Notes under the pieces: generated by a model | Told to the model about the DNA's origin: nothing | The model's database searches: none | Seen by the model: only the letters and a program-made list of their open reading frames with translations | In this document: positions 46,975-58,308 of the stretch, piece by piece | Position numbering within the stretch: the first letter of the stretch is position 1 | Layout of the letters: every line of letters starts with the position of its first letter | Source: Aliivibrio sp. S4MY1 | GTDB taxonomy: Bacteria > Pseudomonadota > Gammaproteobacteria > Enterobacterales > Vibrionaceae | Direction of reading: 5' to 3' | Length of the DNA: 64,000 bases | NCBI RefSeq assembly: GCF_028765545.1 | Contig: NZ_JARACP010000002.1 | Coordinates: 186,001 to 250,000 of the forward strand | Program-made: the position numbers and the translations under genes

Positions 46975-48615
46975 TTATTTTTTCTTTATCAGTACAGGTT
47001 CAATATCGATCTCATAACCAGAATAAAAAACCTTACTTGGACTGTATTCTCTTTTTGTCACTAAATGTTCCGTATTAAATTGAATATCAACTCGTGGAAA
47101 AATTTTATTAGTCACAAATATATGATTTTGTTTAAGGTTTAAATTAAACGTGATTTGTTCTTTTTTTAGTGTCGCTTTTAAAGTGAGTAAATCTTGGTTA
47201 GATTTCTCTTTTGAGCGAAGGATTTTTTCAGCTAATTCAGGTGATTGTCGTTCAATATTTATCTGCTCAATTTTAATGATTTGTGCATTGATATCATCAC
47301 AGTGCTTTTGTAGTGAGTGAAGTGTTTCTTTTTGATTACTGAAATCGTGAAAAGCGTGAACTTTTGTATAAGCGCCTCCTTCAATACCGAGATTCGCTGT
47401 TTTAATTAGGCCATTTGCCGTAGCGCTTCCGCCACTAATTGTTCCGTGTTTTTCTGATTTATCGATAACAAAAATAGAGCCTAGAGATTCAAGTTCGCAG
47501 TGATTTGAATGCAATGCAATATGAATATCGTTGTGTGCCATTATATGTGCATTTTGAGCGAGTTTTGTGGTCACTCTACCTTCTGCTGTTATGCGGCAAA
47601 TTAAGGCTTCTCCATCAGCGACAGGGCGTCCAATGATCCCGTTCATCACAGTGACATCTCCCTTAGCATTGACTTCTGCATTCTCGATAAAGCCACCAAC
47701 GGTAATATTTCCTTCTGCTGATACTTTCATACCCGGTTCAATGTTTTCTTGAACAAAAATACTGCCATTAAATGAAACGTGACCTGATGTCGCATTCACA
47801 TTTTTTAGGGCTAGAAGATTATCAACCGTAACGCCAGAAGAATGAATTAAAGGCGAACCATCGATATCGGCAATCAATATATTTGAATCAGAAGAAGAGA
47901 TTGAAGAGCCTGGGTAAAGCTGAAAATCAGAATCAATGCCAGAAGCTGCAATGATACTTTTCCCTGTTATAGTAAGGCCGTTTGTTCCTGGTGTAGCAGG
48001 GATTTTTTCCATCAATGGTGTATTTTTTTTAACACTAATTACTTCCCCTAGATCTCGCATATCAACATGGCCATCATCCATTTCTTGTGGCTGTAATACA
48101 CGCTCTAGAATATTAGGTACAAGAGATTTGAACTGCGCATCTTGTCCTGCTATTGGTTCTTGACCAACAGCAATGATATTTGAAATTGTTTCCCCAGGCT
48201 TAAGAACTTGGCTTTTTAACAATAGATTTTTAAGGTTATCTTTATTTATACCCTTCAAAATATGTTTATTTGTTAATGCTTCTATTATTAATGGGCCGCG
48301 TAATGGTATGCCGCCATAAGCACCTGTTACTGTCATGGTCGCAGTCATTTCATCTTCTTGCATATTGATAGATAACTGCGCATCTAAGCGTTGTGAAATG
48401 AGAGTGCCATTTAACTCAGACACACTTCCTTTTTTTATCGATGTGACAATATTTTCTATTTCATTATCAAATAGATAGTATTTTTCGGCCCCAATTTTTT
48501 TTAAAGCTTGATGGATATGATGCACTTCAATTAGGTGGGGTAATTCGATGTTTTCAGGAATAACAAAATGTACGGTATATTTGTCATCTGATAAGATTAA
48601 GAACTGCTCAATCAT
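46975..48615 (-). CDS. FapA family (DUF342) protein
   Basis: 546-residue cytoplasmic protein of the DUF342/FapA family. The central region (about 185-410) is built from short Gly-rich beta turns (VSFNGSIFVQENIEPGMKVS; GNITVGGFIENAEV; GDVTVMNGIIGR), as expected of a right-handed beta-helix, and is followed by a coiled coil (about 420-490). The family is widespread in vibrios; a Vibrio member has been tied to PTS glucose and flagellar polarity control, but the role of this copy is open. GGAGAG precedes the ATG. No cotranscribed neighbour. Confidence 0.82.
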   Translation of the reverse strand: MIEQFLILSDDKYTVHFVIPENIELPHLIEVHHIHQALKKIGAEKYYLFDNEIENIVTSIKKGSVSELNGTLISQRLDAQLSINMQEDEMTATMTVTGAYGGIPLRGPLIIEALTNKHILKGINKDNLKNLLLKSQVLKPGETISNIIAVGQEPIAGQDAQFKSLVPNILERVLQPQEMDDGHVDMRDLGEVISVKKNTPLMEKIPATPGTNGLTITGKSIIAASGIDSDFQLYPGSSISSSDSNILIADIDGSPLIHSSGVTVDNLLALKNVNATSGHVSFNGSIFVQENIEPGMKVSAEGNITVGGFIENAEVNAKGDVTVMNGIIGRPVADGEALICRITAEGRVTTKLAQNAHIMAHNDIHIALHSNHCELESLGSIFVIDKSEKHGTISGGSATANGLIKTANLGIEGGAYTKVHAFHDFSNQKETLHSLQKHCDDINAQIIKIEQINIERQSPELAEKILRSKEKSNQDLLTLKATLKKEQITFNLNLKQNHIFVTNKIFPRVDIQFNTEHLVTKREYSPSKVFYSGYEIDIEPVLIKKK

Positions 48616-48726
48616 ATTCTCTCCAAAGAAACTTTTTATAGCATATTGGAGAGGATATTATCACTTATAGCGTATAGGGTTTACATTAAGTGTTGTAAGT
48701 GTAAACCGATTCACAATTATATAAAA

Positions 48727-50646
48727 TTATCCATTAAGTTTTCCAACTAATTCAAGAACTTCAAAATAAGGTTGGGATTCAAATTTGGCAAAACCAGCCA
48801 TTTTGTTGGCTTTTATTTTTGTGGTTAATGGTGTGGGAATACCACATAAAAAACGAGCAAAAACGGCGTTGGCTAACGGTTCTTTACTGTTATTTTGTAG
48901 CTCTTGGCACCACCATTTTACTTGTTCATCATCTGCAATGAAATGCGTATAGCCTCTTGGTAAGACTGCCGCTTCAGAGCGACAAGCTGAACAGTGGCCA
49001 CATTTCTCTGGTGCATTAAAATCGGCAAAATAGCCTGCTAACTCATGGCTAAGGCAAGTTTTTGTTTCAAAGAAATCGAGCATTGCATGAATTCTGTTTA
49101 TCTCATTCAGCTCTTTATTTTTAAACAGTTGGTGCTGTTCTTGAGCTAAAACATGGGTGCTTTCTACCTTGTCTAGAATTTGATAAACCTCTGTAACTTG
49201 TTTACTTTCAAGTTCAATCCAACCTTGCTCATGAAAATAATCCAATGCCGCAACGACACGTTTACGTTCACCTCGATAACCCATCCACAATGCATCAAAA
49301 TCAACCGTGTGCCATGTTTTGGCTTTTGGAGAGCATTGAAAAATTGTAGATACAAATTGCTGACGCTCAGTTTGAAATTTAGCAATAATGTCATTAATAG
49401 AGATTAGTGTTTTAAAGCGATAATCAGCATAGTAGCTGTATTTGGCTTGAATGATGTGTTTTAGCTCTAAGTACACCAGTAAGGTTTTTAAAGGCAATTG
49501 ACGAACATTGCTGTCTTTAGATAAACGTAGTAATTGAGTCTCCCACGTTTCTGATGACTTATAGATGTCGTCCAACACATATTGAATCGCTTCTCTATCA
49601 GGGGTATCACCATAAACAAAGTTTTCTAATACATTTAAACCTGAGGTATTGGCAAGAACGGTACAAAATGAGAGCTTGCCATCTCGCCCGGCACGACCAA
49701 TTTCTTGCGAGTAGTTTTCAATGGATTTAGGTAAATCAAAGTGAATGACTTGGCGAATATCTGATTTATCTACCCCCATACCAAAAGCAATGGTAGCGAC
49801 AATACAGTTAATGTCGCCATTCATAAATTGGTGCTGTATCGTCTCTCTGATATCGTGTTTTAGTCCGGCATGATAGGCTTTTGCTTCAATACCATTAGAT
49901 TGTAACCATTGAGCCACGTTTTCAGCCGTTTGCTGAAGAGTAACGTAAACAATACTTGCCTGATCTGGCTTTTGTTTTAAGGTGGCAAACAGTGCTGAAC
50001 GTTTCTGCTCTTCTTCTACAGGTATAATTGAGATATCTAAGTTGGAGCGATAGAAGCCTGTGATAACCACATTTTCTTTTGTAATGTTAAACTTTTTGCC
50101 CATGTCTTCAATAACCGTTGGTGTTGCTGTTGCGGTTAATAGGAGTACTTGAGGTATATTCAGCTCTTTACAATCTTGTGGCAACTTTAAATAATCAGGT
50201 CGAAAGTTATGGCCCCACTCTGAAATACAGTGTGCCTCATCGACAACAAGTAAAGATATATTGATTTGAGCGATAAACTGGCGGAAGCGTTCGTTTTTTA
50301 ATCGCTCAACAGAGATCATTAAAATCTTAATCTCCCCATTTCTTACCCCTTGTAAGATCGCTTGAGTCTCTTCACGAGTTTGAGTTGAATCAATCGATGC
50401 AGCAGCAATGCCTTTGCTTTTAAGAAACGTAATTTGGTCTTTCATTAAGGCAAGCAAAGGGGAAATTACGAGGGTTAGATTAGGCAATAAAAGAGCAGGC
50501 AGCTGATAGCATAATGATTTACCTGAACCGGTAGGAAAAATAGCCGCAGACGAGTGGCCATCGAGCACCTTCTCGATAACTTGTTGTTGACCACCTCTTA
50601 GAGAGTCAAAGCCAAATACCTCTTTTAATGTCTGCTGATAATTCAT
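48727..50646 (-). CDS. RecQ-family ATP-dependent DNA helicase
   Basis: 3'-5' DNA helicase of 639 residues. Motifs: Walker A FPTGSGKSLCYQLPA (near 39-53), DEAH box VVDEAHCISEWGHNFRPDY, TATAT, motif V/VI VATIAFGMGVDKSDIRQV and QEIGRAGRDG, then a zinc cluster with CGHCSACRS (near 555) and a divergent C-terminus with no clear HRDC domain. It therefore looks like a RecQ paralogue rather than the main RecQ. The ATG overlaps the stop of arfB (TAATG), so the two are translationally linked. Confidence 0.9.
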   Translation of the reverse strand: MNYQQTLKEVFGFDSLRGGQQQVIEKVLDGHSSAAIFPTGSGKSLCYQLPALLLPNLTLVISPLLALMKDQITFLKSKGIAAASIDSTQTREETQAILQGVRNGEIKILMISVERLKNERFRQFIAQINISLLVVDEAHCISEWGHNFRPDYLKLPQDCKELNIPQVLLLTATATPTVIEDMGKKFNITKENVVITGFYRSNLDISIIPVEEEQKRSALFATLKQKPDQASIVYVTLQQTAENVAQWLQSNGIEAKAYHAGLKHDIRETIQHQFMNGDINCIVATIAFGMGVDKSDIRQVIHFDLPKSIENYSQEIGRAGRDGKLSFCTVLANTSGLNVLENFVYGDTPDREAIQYVLDDIYKSSETWETQLLRLSKDSNVRQLPLKTLLVYLELKHIIQAKYSYYADYRFKTLISINDIIAKFQTERQQFVSTIFQCSPKAKTWHTVDFDALWMGYRGERKRVVAALDYFHEQGWIELESKQVTEVYQILDKVESTHVLAQEQHQLFKNKELNEINRIHAMLDFFETKTCLSHELAGYFADFNAPEKCGHCSACRSEAAVLPRGYTHFIADDEQVKWWCQELQNNSKEPLANAVFARFLCGIPTPLTTKIKANKMAGFAKFESQPYFEVLELVGKLNG

Positions 50647-51059
50647 TAATAATCTACCTTTTTTCTCATGCTTTTAGTTTGGCCACGTTGGGTTTTGTTA
50701 TCCACTCGTTTGCGTTGGGAGCTGCGTGTTGGTTTTGTTTCTCGGCGCGCTTTTTGAGTTTCTGCTGCTGATAATATTAACGCTTTTAGACGCTCAAGCG
50801 CATCATCTCGATTTTTTTCTTGAGTTCTAAATTGTTGTGCTTTGAGAACGATAATACCTTCTTTAGTGATACGGCTATCTTTCATTTTTAATAGACGCTC
50901 TTTATAGAAGGCAGGTAACGTTGATTTTGCAATATCAAAACGAAGATGAATGGCACTTGAGACCTTATTCACATTCTGTCCACCCGCACCTTGAGCTCGA
51001 ATCGCAGTCAGTTCAATTTCCCAATCGGCTAATTGGACTTGGTTTGAAATGGTTAGCAT
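50646..51059 (-). CDS. arfB: Peptidyl-tRNA hydrolase ArfB, ribosome rescue
   Basis: 137-residue release-factor-like protein (YaeJ family). The catalytic loop is GAGGQNVNKVSSAIHLRF with GGQ near residue 26; the basic C-terminal tail (KRVDNKTQRGQTKSMRKK) threads into the empty mRNA channel of stalled ribosomes. AGG precedes the ATG. It lies upstream of the recQ-like gene with a one-base stop-start overlap, and divergent from yibL. Confidence 0.94.
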   Translation of the reverse strand: MLTISNQVQLADWEIELTAIRAQGAGGQNVNKVSSAIHLRFDIAKSTLPAFYKERLLKMKDSRITKEGIIVLKAQQFRTQEKNRDDALERLKALILSAAETQKARRETKPTRSSQRKRVDNKTQRGQTKSMRKKVDY

Positions 51060-51145
51060 GTAATAAACCTATGATCGTTGTTCTAATAGAGGGTATACTA
51101 TCAGTTAGCGTCAATGCGCACCATTTTCAATACAAAGGTAATTTC

Positions 51146-51502
51146 ATGAGTGTAAAAGAAGAACTGCAAAAAATTCATCACCGTCTAGATCGTTGTAAGA
51201 ACCGTTTAGCGGCAGCAGAAAAGCGCGATGATAAGCCTGTCGTTAAGCAATTCTTGCAGGAAATTCAAACACTAGAAAAGAAAATCACTAAGCTAAAAGG
51301 TAAGCAGCAATACGAAATGGGCAACAAGGGTACTGAAGTTCGTAACCTTGAGTTCAAGCGTGCTATTACTAAAGCTGAGCAAGCTGATATGGGTAAACTG
51401 AAAAAATCGGTTCGCGGTTTAGTCGTTGTTCACCCAATGACAGCGCTTGGCAAAGAGCTAGGACTTAAAGAAATGACAGGATTCGCACCACAAGCGTTCT
51501 AA
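51146..51502 (+). CDS. yibL: YibL-family ribosome-associated protein
   Basis: 118-residue basic, helical protein of the YibL/DUF2810 family, found with ribosomes in E. coli (120 residues). A coiled coil covers residues 3-55 (EELQKIHHRLDRCKNRLAAA); the C-terminal VRGLVVVHPMTALGKELGL is the family signature. AAAGGT lies 8 bases before ATG 51146; the frame is open much further upstream (from 50921), but that part overlaps arfB on the other strand and is not coding. Function unproven. Confidence 0.9.
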   Translation: MSVKEELQKIHHRLDRCKNRLAAAEKRDDKPVVKQFLQEIQTLEKKITKLKGKQQYEMGNKGTEVRNLEFKRAITKAEQADMGKLKKSVRGLVVVHPMTALGKELGLKEMTGFAPQAF

Positions 51503-51808
51503 GAATACCAATCGTAGTAAATAACTGATCATCCTAGCTGGTTAAAATGCTCGATAACTGTGTTGAAATTTTTGATTGTAGAATAACTACTTATCGAAAA
51601 ATTTCGCCTTGTTCTCAAGCATTTCTCCTGCGCTATTTCTGTTCACTTACTTACTGTGATTGGTATAACTTTTCATTTCAAACTAAAAACACAAGTACGT
51701 GTTGAAATATAAATAGCCATGATATCGATAAGAGCATGGCTATTTTTTTAAGTAATTCATTCATACATCAGCTATGATGTCCGCTATTATTCATTATCAG
51801 AAAATCAC
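51503..51808. other. Intergenic region yibL-rlmF
   Basis: 306 bases, more than half taken by the MITE-like repeat. After it lies a weak hairpin AGCCATGATATCGATAAGAGCATGGCT (51715-51741) followed by seven T, a likely plus-strand terminator for yibL. Confidence 0.6.
51505..51666. mobile_element. MITE-like element with 20-bp terminal inverted repeats
   Basis: 162 bp, begins ATACCAATCGTAGTAAATAA and ends with the near complement (17 of 20). No ORF. Short palindromic-ended repeats with ATACCAATC termini are scattered in vibrio genomes as I know them. It sits two bases after the yibL stop, a usual place for such elements. Confidence 0.65.
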
Positions 51809-52771
51809 ATGACACACTCTAAATCTGCTCCTACGAAAACACCGATGCACCCTCGCAATAAACATAATGAAAATTATGATTTTCCTGCGTTGATCGCAAC
51901 GTCGCCTGAACTGAAAGCATTTGTTGAAACGAATCAATATGGTAATGAATCAATCAACTTTTCAGATCCTCTTGCTGTTAAAGCGCTAAACAAAGCATTA
52001 TTAGCACATTTCTATGATGTACCATTTTGGGATATTCCAGAAGGTTACTTATGCCCACCAATTCCAGGTCGTGCAGATTACATTCATAACATTGCTGATT
52101 TACTTGCAATCACTAATGACGGTGAGATCCCAACAGGTAAAAACGTGCGTGGTTTAGATATCGGTGTGGGTGCTAACTGTGTGTACCCAATCATTGGTCA
52201 TCGTGAATATAAGTGGAATTTCGTTGGTTCTGATATTGATCTTCAAGCGCTTAAAATGGCGTCGTTTATTGCAAACAATAACCCAAGTCTGAAGAAGGGT
52301 ATTGAGTGTCGTCAGCAGAAAAATGAAGAGAATATCTTTAGAGGTATTATCAAGCCACAAGATGAATTTGCGTTCACCATGTGTAACCCTCCGTTCCATG
52401 CATCAGAAGCAGAAGCAACAGCAGGATCTGAGCGTAAACAACAGAATCTAGCGACAAATAAATCGAAGAAAGGTCACGCTTACAATGAATTAAAAGGCGT
52501 GAAAAAACTGAATTTCGGTGGCCAAAAAGCAGAGCTTTGGTGTGAAGGTGGTGAATTAGCATTCATTACTAAAATGGCAAAAGAGAGTTGTGAATTTGCA
52601 CTGCAAGTTCAATGGTTTACGACATTGATTTCTAAGAAAGAAAACGTAGAAGCTTTACATCAAGAGCTTGCACGATTAGGTGTTAAAACGATTAAGACAG
52701 TTGATATGGCTCAAGGTCAGAAAATCAGCCGTTTTGTGGCATGGACATTCCAAGCTAATGTAAATTTGTAA
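51809..52771 (+). CDS. rlmF: 23S rRNA adenine(1618)-N6-methyltransferase RlmF
   Basis: SAM-dependent methyltransferase acting on A1618 of 23S rRNA. 320 residues. Seen: N-terminal [21 protein letters not shown], the SAM-binding [16 protein letters not shown], catalytic NPPF in [11 protein letters not shown], and [10 protein letters not shown]. It corresponds to E. coli YbiN. No strong Shine-Dalgarno before the ATG. Monocistronic. Confidence 0.94.
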   Translation: MTHSKSAPTKTPMHPRNKHNENYDFPALIATSPELKAFVETNQYGNESINFSDPLAVKALNKALLAHFYDVPFWDIPEGYLCPPIPGRADYIHNIADLLAITNDGEIPTGKNVRGLDIGVGANCVYPIIGHREYKWNFVGSDIDLQALKMASFIANNNPSLKKGIECRQQKNEENIFRGIIKPQDEFAFTMCNPPFHASEAEATAGSERKQQNLATNKSKKGHAYNELKGVKKLNFGGQKAELWCEGGELAFITKMAKESCEFALQVQWFTTLISKKENVEALHQELARLGVKTIKTVDMAQGQKISRFVAWTFQANVNL

Positions 52772-52948
52772 GCTTTTAGATACTGATTTTATTCTTTAGC
52801 TATCAATGGGTTAGTTATAAAATGTTTCTAAATTTGACTAAACGTAAATTACAGACACATTCAGTAACAATCTCTGCGATTTAACATTAATAATTTCAAT
52901 CATTTAGCTGTCAGAATACACAGAATTCGACAGTTAAATGGTTATTTT

Positions 52949-54067
52949 ATGAAATCAAAAACTCTTCTTGCTTCTTTAATTAGTGCAGCCTTCCTTGTCG
53001 GTTGCAGTGATGAAGCGGCGACAAAAACAGCACCTCCTGCTCCTCTTGTAGCAACCCATACCGTAGAGTCTATTCAATACCAACAAGGTAAAACTTATAT
53101 TGGCCGTATTGAAGCGATGGAAGATGCGTCTATTGTTGCTCATGTTTCTGGTTATATTCAGTCTCGTTCATTTAAAGAAGGCCAAATGGTTGAGAAAGGC
53201 GATGTACTTTTTCAGATCGATCCTTCTACCTTTGAAGCGCAAGTAGCCAATGCCAAAGCGGGCATCACTCAAGCGAATGCAGCATTAAAAAAAGCACAAC
53301 TTGATTTCCAGCGTGGTAAAAACCTACTTCCTAAAGGCAACATTAGCCAAGCTGAATTTGATGGCTTAACCGCACAATTATTAAGTGGTGAAGCACAAGT
53401 TGAGTCGGCTCAAGCGCAATTAAAATTGGCGGAAGTTAACCTTTCTTACACTACTATTACCGCCCCATTTTCAGGACGTATTAGCGACAGTAAAGTCAGT
53501 CTTGGTGATTTGGTTTCACCGGCTTCAGGTGTATTGACTACTTTGGTGAGTTTAAACCCAATTCACACCCGTTTTACCATTAGTGAGCGCGAACGTTTAT
53601 TAATGGGGATCGATCAAGTAAAAGGCGATGGTGATGGTGCATCAAGCCAAGTTGAAGTCGTTCTAAATCTTGAGAATGGTAAAGAATATAATCATCTAGG
53701 TAAGATAGATTACATTGGTAACCGTATCGACCAAACCACAGGTACGTTAACGCTTCGTGCATTGGTTCAAAATCCTGATTTCACCTTGCTTCCGGGTCAG
53801 CATATCAACGTAAATCTACGAGAAAAGAAACCAACGGACGTTATTGTTACGCCTCGTCGTGCGGTGCAAAGTGACTTAGAAGGCAGCTTTGTGATGGTAC
53901 TGACGGAAGGAAATATTGTTGAACGACGCAATGTTACCTTGGGTAAGCAATTGCCAGAAGGGGTGATTATCAGCTCTGGTCTAGAAGCGAATGAGCAAGT
54001 GCTAGTGAAAGGATTACAACGTGTAAGAAATGGCGTTCAGGTTCGTCTAGAGAACGCGGAGTCTTAA
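52949..54067 (+). CDS. RND efflux periplasmic adaptor lipoprotein
   Basis: 372-residue membrane-fusion protein of AcrA/MexA type. Lipobox LVGCS (Cys19), beta-barrel, lipoyl and helical hairpin parts: [54 protein letters not shown], then [11 protein letters not shown] and [10 protein letters not shown]. It is followed after one base by the RND pump gene, so both are cotranslated. No outer membrane channel in the cluster; TolC is probably shared. Confidence 0.93.
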   Translation: MKSKTLLASLISAAFLVGCSDEAATKTAPPAPLVATHTVESIQYQQGKTYIGRIEAMEDASIVAHVSGYIQSRSFKEGQMVEKGDVLFQIDPSTFEAQVANAKAGITQANAALKKAQLDFQRGKNLLPKGNISQAEFDGLTAQLLSGEAQVESAQAQLKLAEVNLSYTTITAPFSGRISDSKVSLGDLVSPASGVLTTLVSLNPIHTRFTISERERLLMGIDQVKGDGDGASSQVEVVLNLENGKEYNHLGKIDYIGNRIDQTTGTLTLRALVQNPDFTLLPGQHINVNLREKKPTDVIVTPRRAVQSDLEGSFVMVLTEGNIVERRNVTLGKQLPEGVIISSGLEANEQVLVKGLQRVRNGVQVRLENAES

Positions 54068-54068
54068 T

Positions 54069-57000
54069 ATGCTAAGTCGATTTTTTATACAGCGTCCAAA
54101 GTTTGCTCTGGTTATTTCTATTATTCTCACTCTTGCCGGAGCCATTTCTTTAGCGATTCTTCCTGTGGCGGAATACCCTAAAATAAGCCCACCTTCAGTA
54201 AGCGTTAATGCGTACTACACAGGGGCGAGTGCAGAGGTTGTTGAGCAAGCCATTGCCGATCCAATAGAGACCTCGGTCAATGGGGTTGAGGATATGATTT
54301 ATATGTCCTCAAAAAGTGCCAATGATGGCTCGTATTCATTGAACGTTACCTTTGATGTGGGCACCGATCCTGACATGGCTCAGGTTAACGTTCAGAACCG
54401 GGTTGCGCAAATAGAATCTAAACTGCCACAAGAAGTACGCATGGTAGGTGTCACCGTTAAAAAGCGCTCTCCTGATCTTTTGATGGTACTGAACTTCTAC
54501 TCGCCTGATGGTAAGTATGATGACCAATTTTTAATTAACTATGTAAACCTAAACATTAAAGATCAGCTGGCTCGTGTCACGGGTATTAGTGAAGTTGGTG
54601 TACTTGGTGGTGGTGAATATGCAATGCGTGTTTGGCTCGACCCAGATAAAATGACCAACTTAGGGTTAACTACCTCTGATGTTCATGCCGCATTAGCTGA
54701 ACAAAACGTACAAGTTGCAGCAGGTAAAATTGGTGCAGCACCATACGCCAGCGCGCAAGATGTGCAGTTTAACCTAGTAACTAAAGGACGTTTAGAGTCG
54801 GTTGAAGAGTTTGAAAATGTGGTGCTTCGTGCAAATAACGATGGGTCATCAGTTTATCTAAAAGACATTGCGCGTGTTGAGTTAGGTAAGAAATTCTACG
54901 ACGGTAATGGCCAATTTAGAGGAAAAGACGCCTCTATCGTAACGCTGTCTCTGCAATCGGATGCCAACGCATTAGAGAGTGGAAAAGCAGTAATGGAGAT
55001 GCTTGAAAAGCTCAGTGCGACTTTCCCTGAAGGCTTGGCGTATGAAACCAGTTATGACACCACATTGTTTGTTGCAGAATCCATTAAAGGGGTAGTAAAA
55101 ACCTTAATTGAAGCAATTTTATTGGTAATCGCGGTAACGTATCTGTTCTTAGGCAGTGCGCGTGCAACGTTAATTCCAGTTGTCGCAATTCCAGTATCGT
55201 TAATTGGTACCTTTGCTGTCATGCTGATGACCGGGTTTACCATTAATACCGTAACCTTGTTTGGCCTTATCTTGGCCATTGGTATCGTGGTGGATGACGC
55301 CATTTTGGTTATCGAAAACGTCGATACAATTATGAAGCGTGATCCGTCATTAAGCCCAAGAAAAGCCACGTTAATTGCGATGAAAGAAGTAACAGGCCCA
55401 ATCATTACCTCTACTTTGGTTCTGCTTGCGGTGTTTATTCCTGTTGCAATGCTTCCGGGTATTACTGGAATCATGTATCGCCAGTTCGCATTAACCATTT
55501 GTATTGCGGTAATTATCTCATCAATTAATGCGTTAACGCTTTCTCCTGCATTGTGTTCTTTGGTGCTAAAGCAAGGGGGAGATAATACGGCTCGTTGGTT
55601 TAAAGCCTTCAACCGTGGTTTAGATAAAGTTACTAATAAATACGGTGAAATTGCAGGCTTCTTTGTTCGAAAAACAACGATCTTGATGGTATTTTTTGCC
55701 GTAGCGCTTGGCTCGGTGACTTACCTTGCGAAAAATACGTCAACGGCATTCGTTCCTCAAGAAGATAAAGGGATCTTGCTGGTTAACGTGCAGTTGCCAG
55801 ATTCAGCATCACTTTCTCGTACTGAAGAAGTGTCAGCCAAAGTGCTTGAGATCTTGAATCAAGAGCAAGGTGTTGATGGCGTTACTATTGCCAACGGTTA
55901 TGCGTTTTTAACAGGGGCGGCAGCTTCTAACGGCGCGTCATTGTTTGTGAAATTAAAACCTTGGGATGTTCGTAATGAGATGGAGGGTGATAACTCGTCA
56001 TTCGCCATTACTAATCGCATTAATGGCCGTGCTGCAATGGAATTACCAGAAGCGGTGATTTTCGCGATGGGTGCGCCAGCGGTTCCGGGTATGGGCGCAG
56101 CCTCTGGTTTTGAATTTGTATTAGAAGACACGCTAGGTCGTAATCGCACAGATTTAGCAAATGTGATGAACCAAGTGATTCAAACGGCAAATCAGCAGCC
56201 TGAAATCCAATATACATTCAGTACGTTCCGTGCCAATGTTCCGCACTACTATGTGGATATTGACCGTGAAAAAGCCAAACAACTGGGTGTATCGCTTGGC
56301 TCTATTTTCCAAACGCTGCAAGGCAACTTGGGCTCGATGTACGTGAATGATTTCACCATGTTTGGTAAGAACTTCCGCGTAACCATGCAAGCGGATGGTC
56401 AGTATCGTAGCAGTATGGATGATTTGGATAAATTCCACGTTCGTGCAAACTCTGGTCAAATGGTGCCACTAAGTACACTGGTGACTTATGACACGGTATT
56501 TGAGCCTGATGTAGCGTGGCGTTACAACATGTATCGTTCAGCCGTTATTCAAGGTCAACCTGCTGCAGGCTATTCAAGTGGTGATGCGATTGCTGCCATG
56601 GAACGTGTTGCAGCCGAAGTGCTTCCTCATGGTTACCAATACGAGTGGACAGGCATGGCTTACCAAGAAGTGAAAGCGGGTAACCAAGCGATTTATGCGT
56701 TTGCTTTAGCGCTGATCTTTATTTATCTATTCATGGTGGCACAGTACGAGAGTTGGAGTATTCCTCTGGCGATTATCCTTGTGGTTCCTGTGGCGACATT
56801 AGGCTCCTTTGTGGCCTTAAATTTAGCCGGAATGCCATTGAATCTATACGCTCAAATTGGTTTGGTTCTCTTAATCGCACTGGCCGCAAAAAATGCCATC
56901 TTGATTGTAGAGTTTGCGAAAAACGAACGTGAAGAGAAAGAGACAGATTTAGATAACGCATCGGTGAATGGTGGTCGTTTACGATTCCGCGCGGTAAACA

Positions 57001-57221
57001 TGACATCGTGGTCATTCATCTTAGGTATTTTGCCATTGGTGTTTGCATCAGGTGCCGGTTACATCAGCCAAAACTCTCTGGGTGTGTCACTGATTGGCGG
57101 TTTACTGTGTGTGTTATTGGTAGGTACATTACTTATCCCTGGTTTCTATGCCATGGTGCAACGTCGTCGTGAGAAACTGCACGGTGGAAGTACCAAGCTT
57201 GTTCACATTGATGATGAGTGA
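54069..57221 (+). CDS. RND multidrug efflux permease (HAE1 family, AcrB-like)
   Basis: Proton-driven inner membrane exporter, 1050 residues, the usual length. Twelve helices in two halves. Proton relay Asp pair in the fourth helix ([17 protein letters not shown], near 410) and the matching Lys in the tenth ([15 protein letters not shown]). Porter-domain blocks [21 protein letters not shown] and [16 protein letters not shown] are typical of HAE1. Drugs or bile-like compounds are the likely substrates; not resolvable from sequence. Confidence 0.95.
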   Translation: MLSRFFIQRPKFALVISIILTLAGAISLAILPVAEYPKISPPSVSVNAYYTGASAEVVEQAIADPIETSVNGVEDMIYMSSKSANDGSYSLNVTFDVGTDPDMAQVNVQNRVAQIESKLPQEVRMVGVTVKKRSPDLLMVLNFYSPDGKYDDQFLINYVNLNIKDQLARVTGISEVGVLGGGEYAMRVWLDPDKMTNLGLTTSDVHAALAEQNVQVAAGKIGAAPYASAQDVQFNLVTKGRLESVEEFENVVLRANNDGSSVYLKDIARVELGKKFYDGNGQFRGKDASIVTLSLQSDANALESGKAVMEMLEKLSATFPEGLAYETSYDTTLFVAESIKGVVKTLIEAILLVIAVTYLFLGSARATLIPVVAIPVSLIGTFAVMLMTGFTINTVTLFGLILAIGIVVDDAILVIENVDTIMKRDPSLSPRKATLIAMKEVTGPIITSTLVLLAVFIPVAMLPGITGIMYRQFALTICIAVIISSINALTLSPALCSLVLKQGGDNTARWFKAFNRGLDKVTNKYGEIAGFFVRKTTILMVFFAVALGSVTYLAKNTSTAFVPQEDKGILLVNVQLPDSASLSRTEEVSAKVLEILNQEQGVDGVTIANGYAFLTGAAASNGASLFVKLKPWDVRNEMEGDNSSFAITNRINGRAAMELPEAVIFAMGAPAVPGMGAASGFEFVLEDTLGRNRTDLANVMNQVIQTANQQPEIQYTFSTFRANVPHYYVDIDREKAKQLGVSLGSIFQTLQGNLGSMYVNDFTMFGKNFRVTMQADGQYRSSMDDLDKFHVRANSGQMVPLSTLVTYDTVFEPDVAWRYNMYRSAVIQGQPAAGYSSGDAIAAMERVAAEVLPHGYQYEWTGMAYQEVKAGNQAIYAFALALIFIYLFMVAQYESWSIPLAIILVVPVATLGSFVALNLAGMPLNLYAQIGLVLLIALAAKNAILIVEFAKNEREEKETDLDNASVNGGRLRFRAVNMTSWSFILGILPLVFASGAGYISQNSLGVSLIGGLLCVLLVGTLLIPGFYAMVQRRREKLHGGSTKLVHIDDE

Positions 57222-57254
57222 TTGACAAGAAGCTAATACGTTAAGCAATTTAAC

Positions 57255-57285
57255 TAAAAGGAGCCTTCGTGGCTCCTTTTTTATT
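57255..57285 (+). terminator. Terminator after the RND operon
   Basis: Stem AAAAGGAGCC / GGCTCCTTTT with loop TTCGT and a T run. Confidence 0.92.
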
Positions 57286-57418
57286 TACAAAAAGAGTGAC
57301 ATTAACCTCTCATTTTGTACTAGAGTGGTTCGGATCCCATAATGCTAAGGTATATACTCTTTTGTCATTACCACGCTTCAGCGCATTCAATTTTCCAATT
57401 TATTCTGAGTATTAATCA

Positions 57419-58216
57419 ATGCAAAAACACAACGTAAAATTTATTGCTGCCGATATGGATGGCACATTACTTAATGAGCACAGCCAGTTAGACCCAAGTT
57501 TTTTTGATCTTTATCAGCAACTAGAAGACAAAGGTATCATGTTTGCCGCGGCGTCTGGACGTCAGTACTACAGCTTATTAGAAACGTTTGAACCAGTGAA
57601 AGATCGCATGATGTTCATTGCAGAGAATGGCACGTTAGTGATGCATAAAGGCCAAGAGCTTTACAGTTGCACGATAGATACACCATCAATCAAAAACATT
57701 ATTCAAACCGCGCGTTCTATAGATGGAGCACACATTGTATTGTGCGGAAAACAATCGGCTTATATTGAAACTCAAGACCCACAAGCATTAGCCGAGTTCT
57801 CTAAATATTATCAACGTTGCCAATACGTAGAAGATTTATTAGCAGTGAATGATGAGTTCATTAAAGTCGCTCTTTGTCATTTTTCTGGTTCAGCAGAGCA
57901 TATTAATCCTGTAATAAATGCAGAGTTTGGTTATACACATCAAGTGGTGGTCAGTGCTAAGATCTGGCTCGATGTAATGAATGCCGTCGCTTCTAAAGGG
58001 GCGGCGATCAAACATCTACAAAACACGCTTGGCTTTAGCTTCGAAGAGACGATGAGCTTTGGTGATTACTTAAATGATTTAGAAATGCTGCAAGAGAGCT
58101 ACTACTCTTACGCGATGGAAAACGCACATCAGCAGGTGAAAGAGACAGCTCGTTTTATCGCGCCAAGTAATAAAGAAGCAGGGGTATTTACCGTGATTAA
58201 AGAGCAAGTATTATAA
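57419..58216 (+). CDS. Cof-type HAD phosphatase, YbiV/SupH-like
   Basis: 265-residue cytoplasmic phosphatase of HAD subfamily IIB. Motif I DMDGTLLNE with nucleophile Asp (near 12), motif II AASGRQYYS, motif III Lys near GAAIKHL, and motif IV SFGDYLNDLEML. The C2-type cap lies between. E. coli relatives act on sugar phosphates and similar metabolites. The start ATG lacks a strong Shine-Dalgarno; no better start is nearby. Confidence 0.9.
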   Translation: MQKHNVKFIAADMDGTLLNEHSQLDPSFFDLYQQLEDKGIMFAAASGRQYYSLLETFEPVKDRMMFIAENGTLVMHKGQELYSCTIDTPSIKNIIQTARSIDGAHIVLCGKQSAYIETQDPQALAEFSKYYQRCQYVEDLLAVNDEFIKVALCHFSGSAEHINPVINAEFGYTHQVVVSAKIWLDVMNAVASKGAAIKHLQNTLGFSFEETMSFGDYLNDLEMLQESYYSYAMENAHQQVKETARFIAPSNKEAGVFTVIKEQVL

Positions 58217-58239
58217 AATTATCACGTATCATTTGATAT

Positions 58240-58273
58240 TAAAAAGCCCTAACAGCGCGTTAGGGCTTTTGTT
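58240..58273. terminator. Bidirectional terminator, HAD / arcC
   Basis: Stem AAAAGCCCTAAC / GTTAGGGCTTTT with loop AGCGC. Confidence 0.92.
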
Positions 58274-58308
58274 TTTCTAGTGCATTGAAATAGCATTAGA
58301 GCGGTTGG

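Noticed and set aside
48678-48707. Inverted repeat GGTTTACA...TGTAAACC as a further parS2 site
   Set aside because: The half sites match parS2 but are separated by 14 bases instead of one. More likely a weak hairpin at the end of the recQ-like gene, with no T run.
50921-51145. Upstream extension of the yibL frame
   Set aside because: It lies over arfB on the other strand; family length and the AAAGGT before 51146 fix the start.
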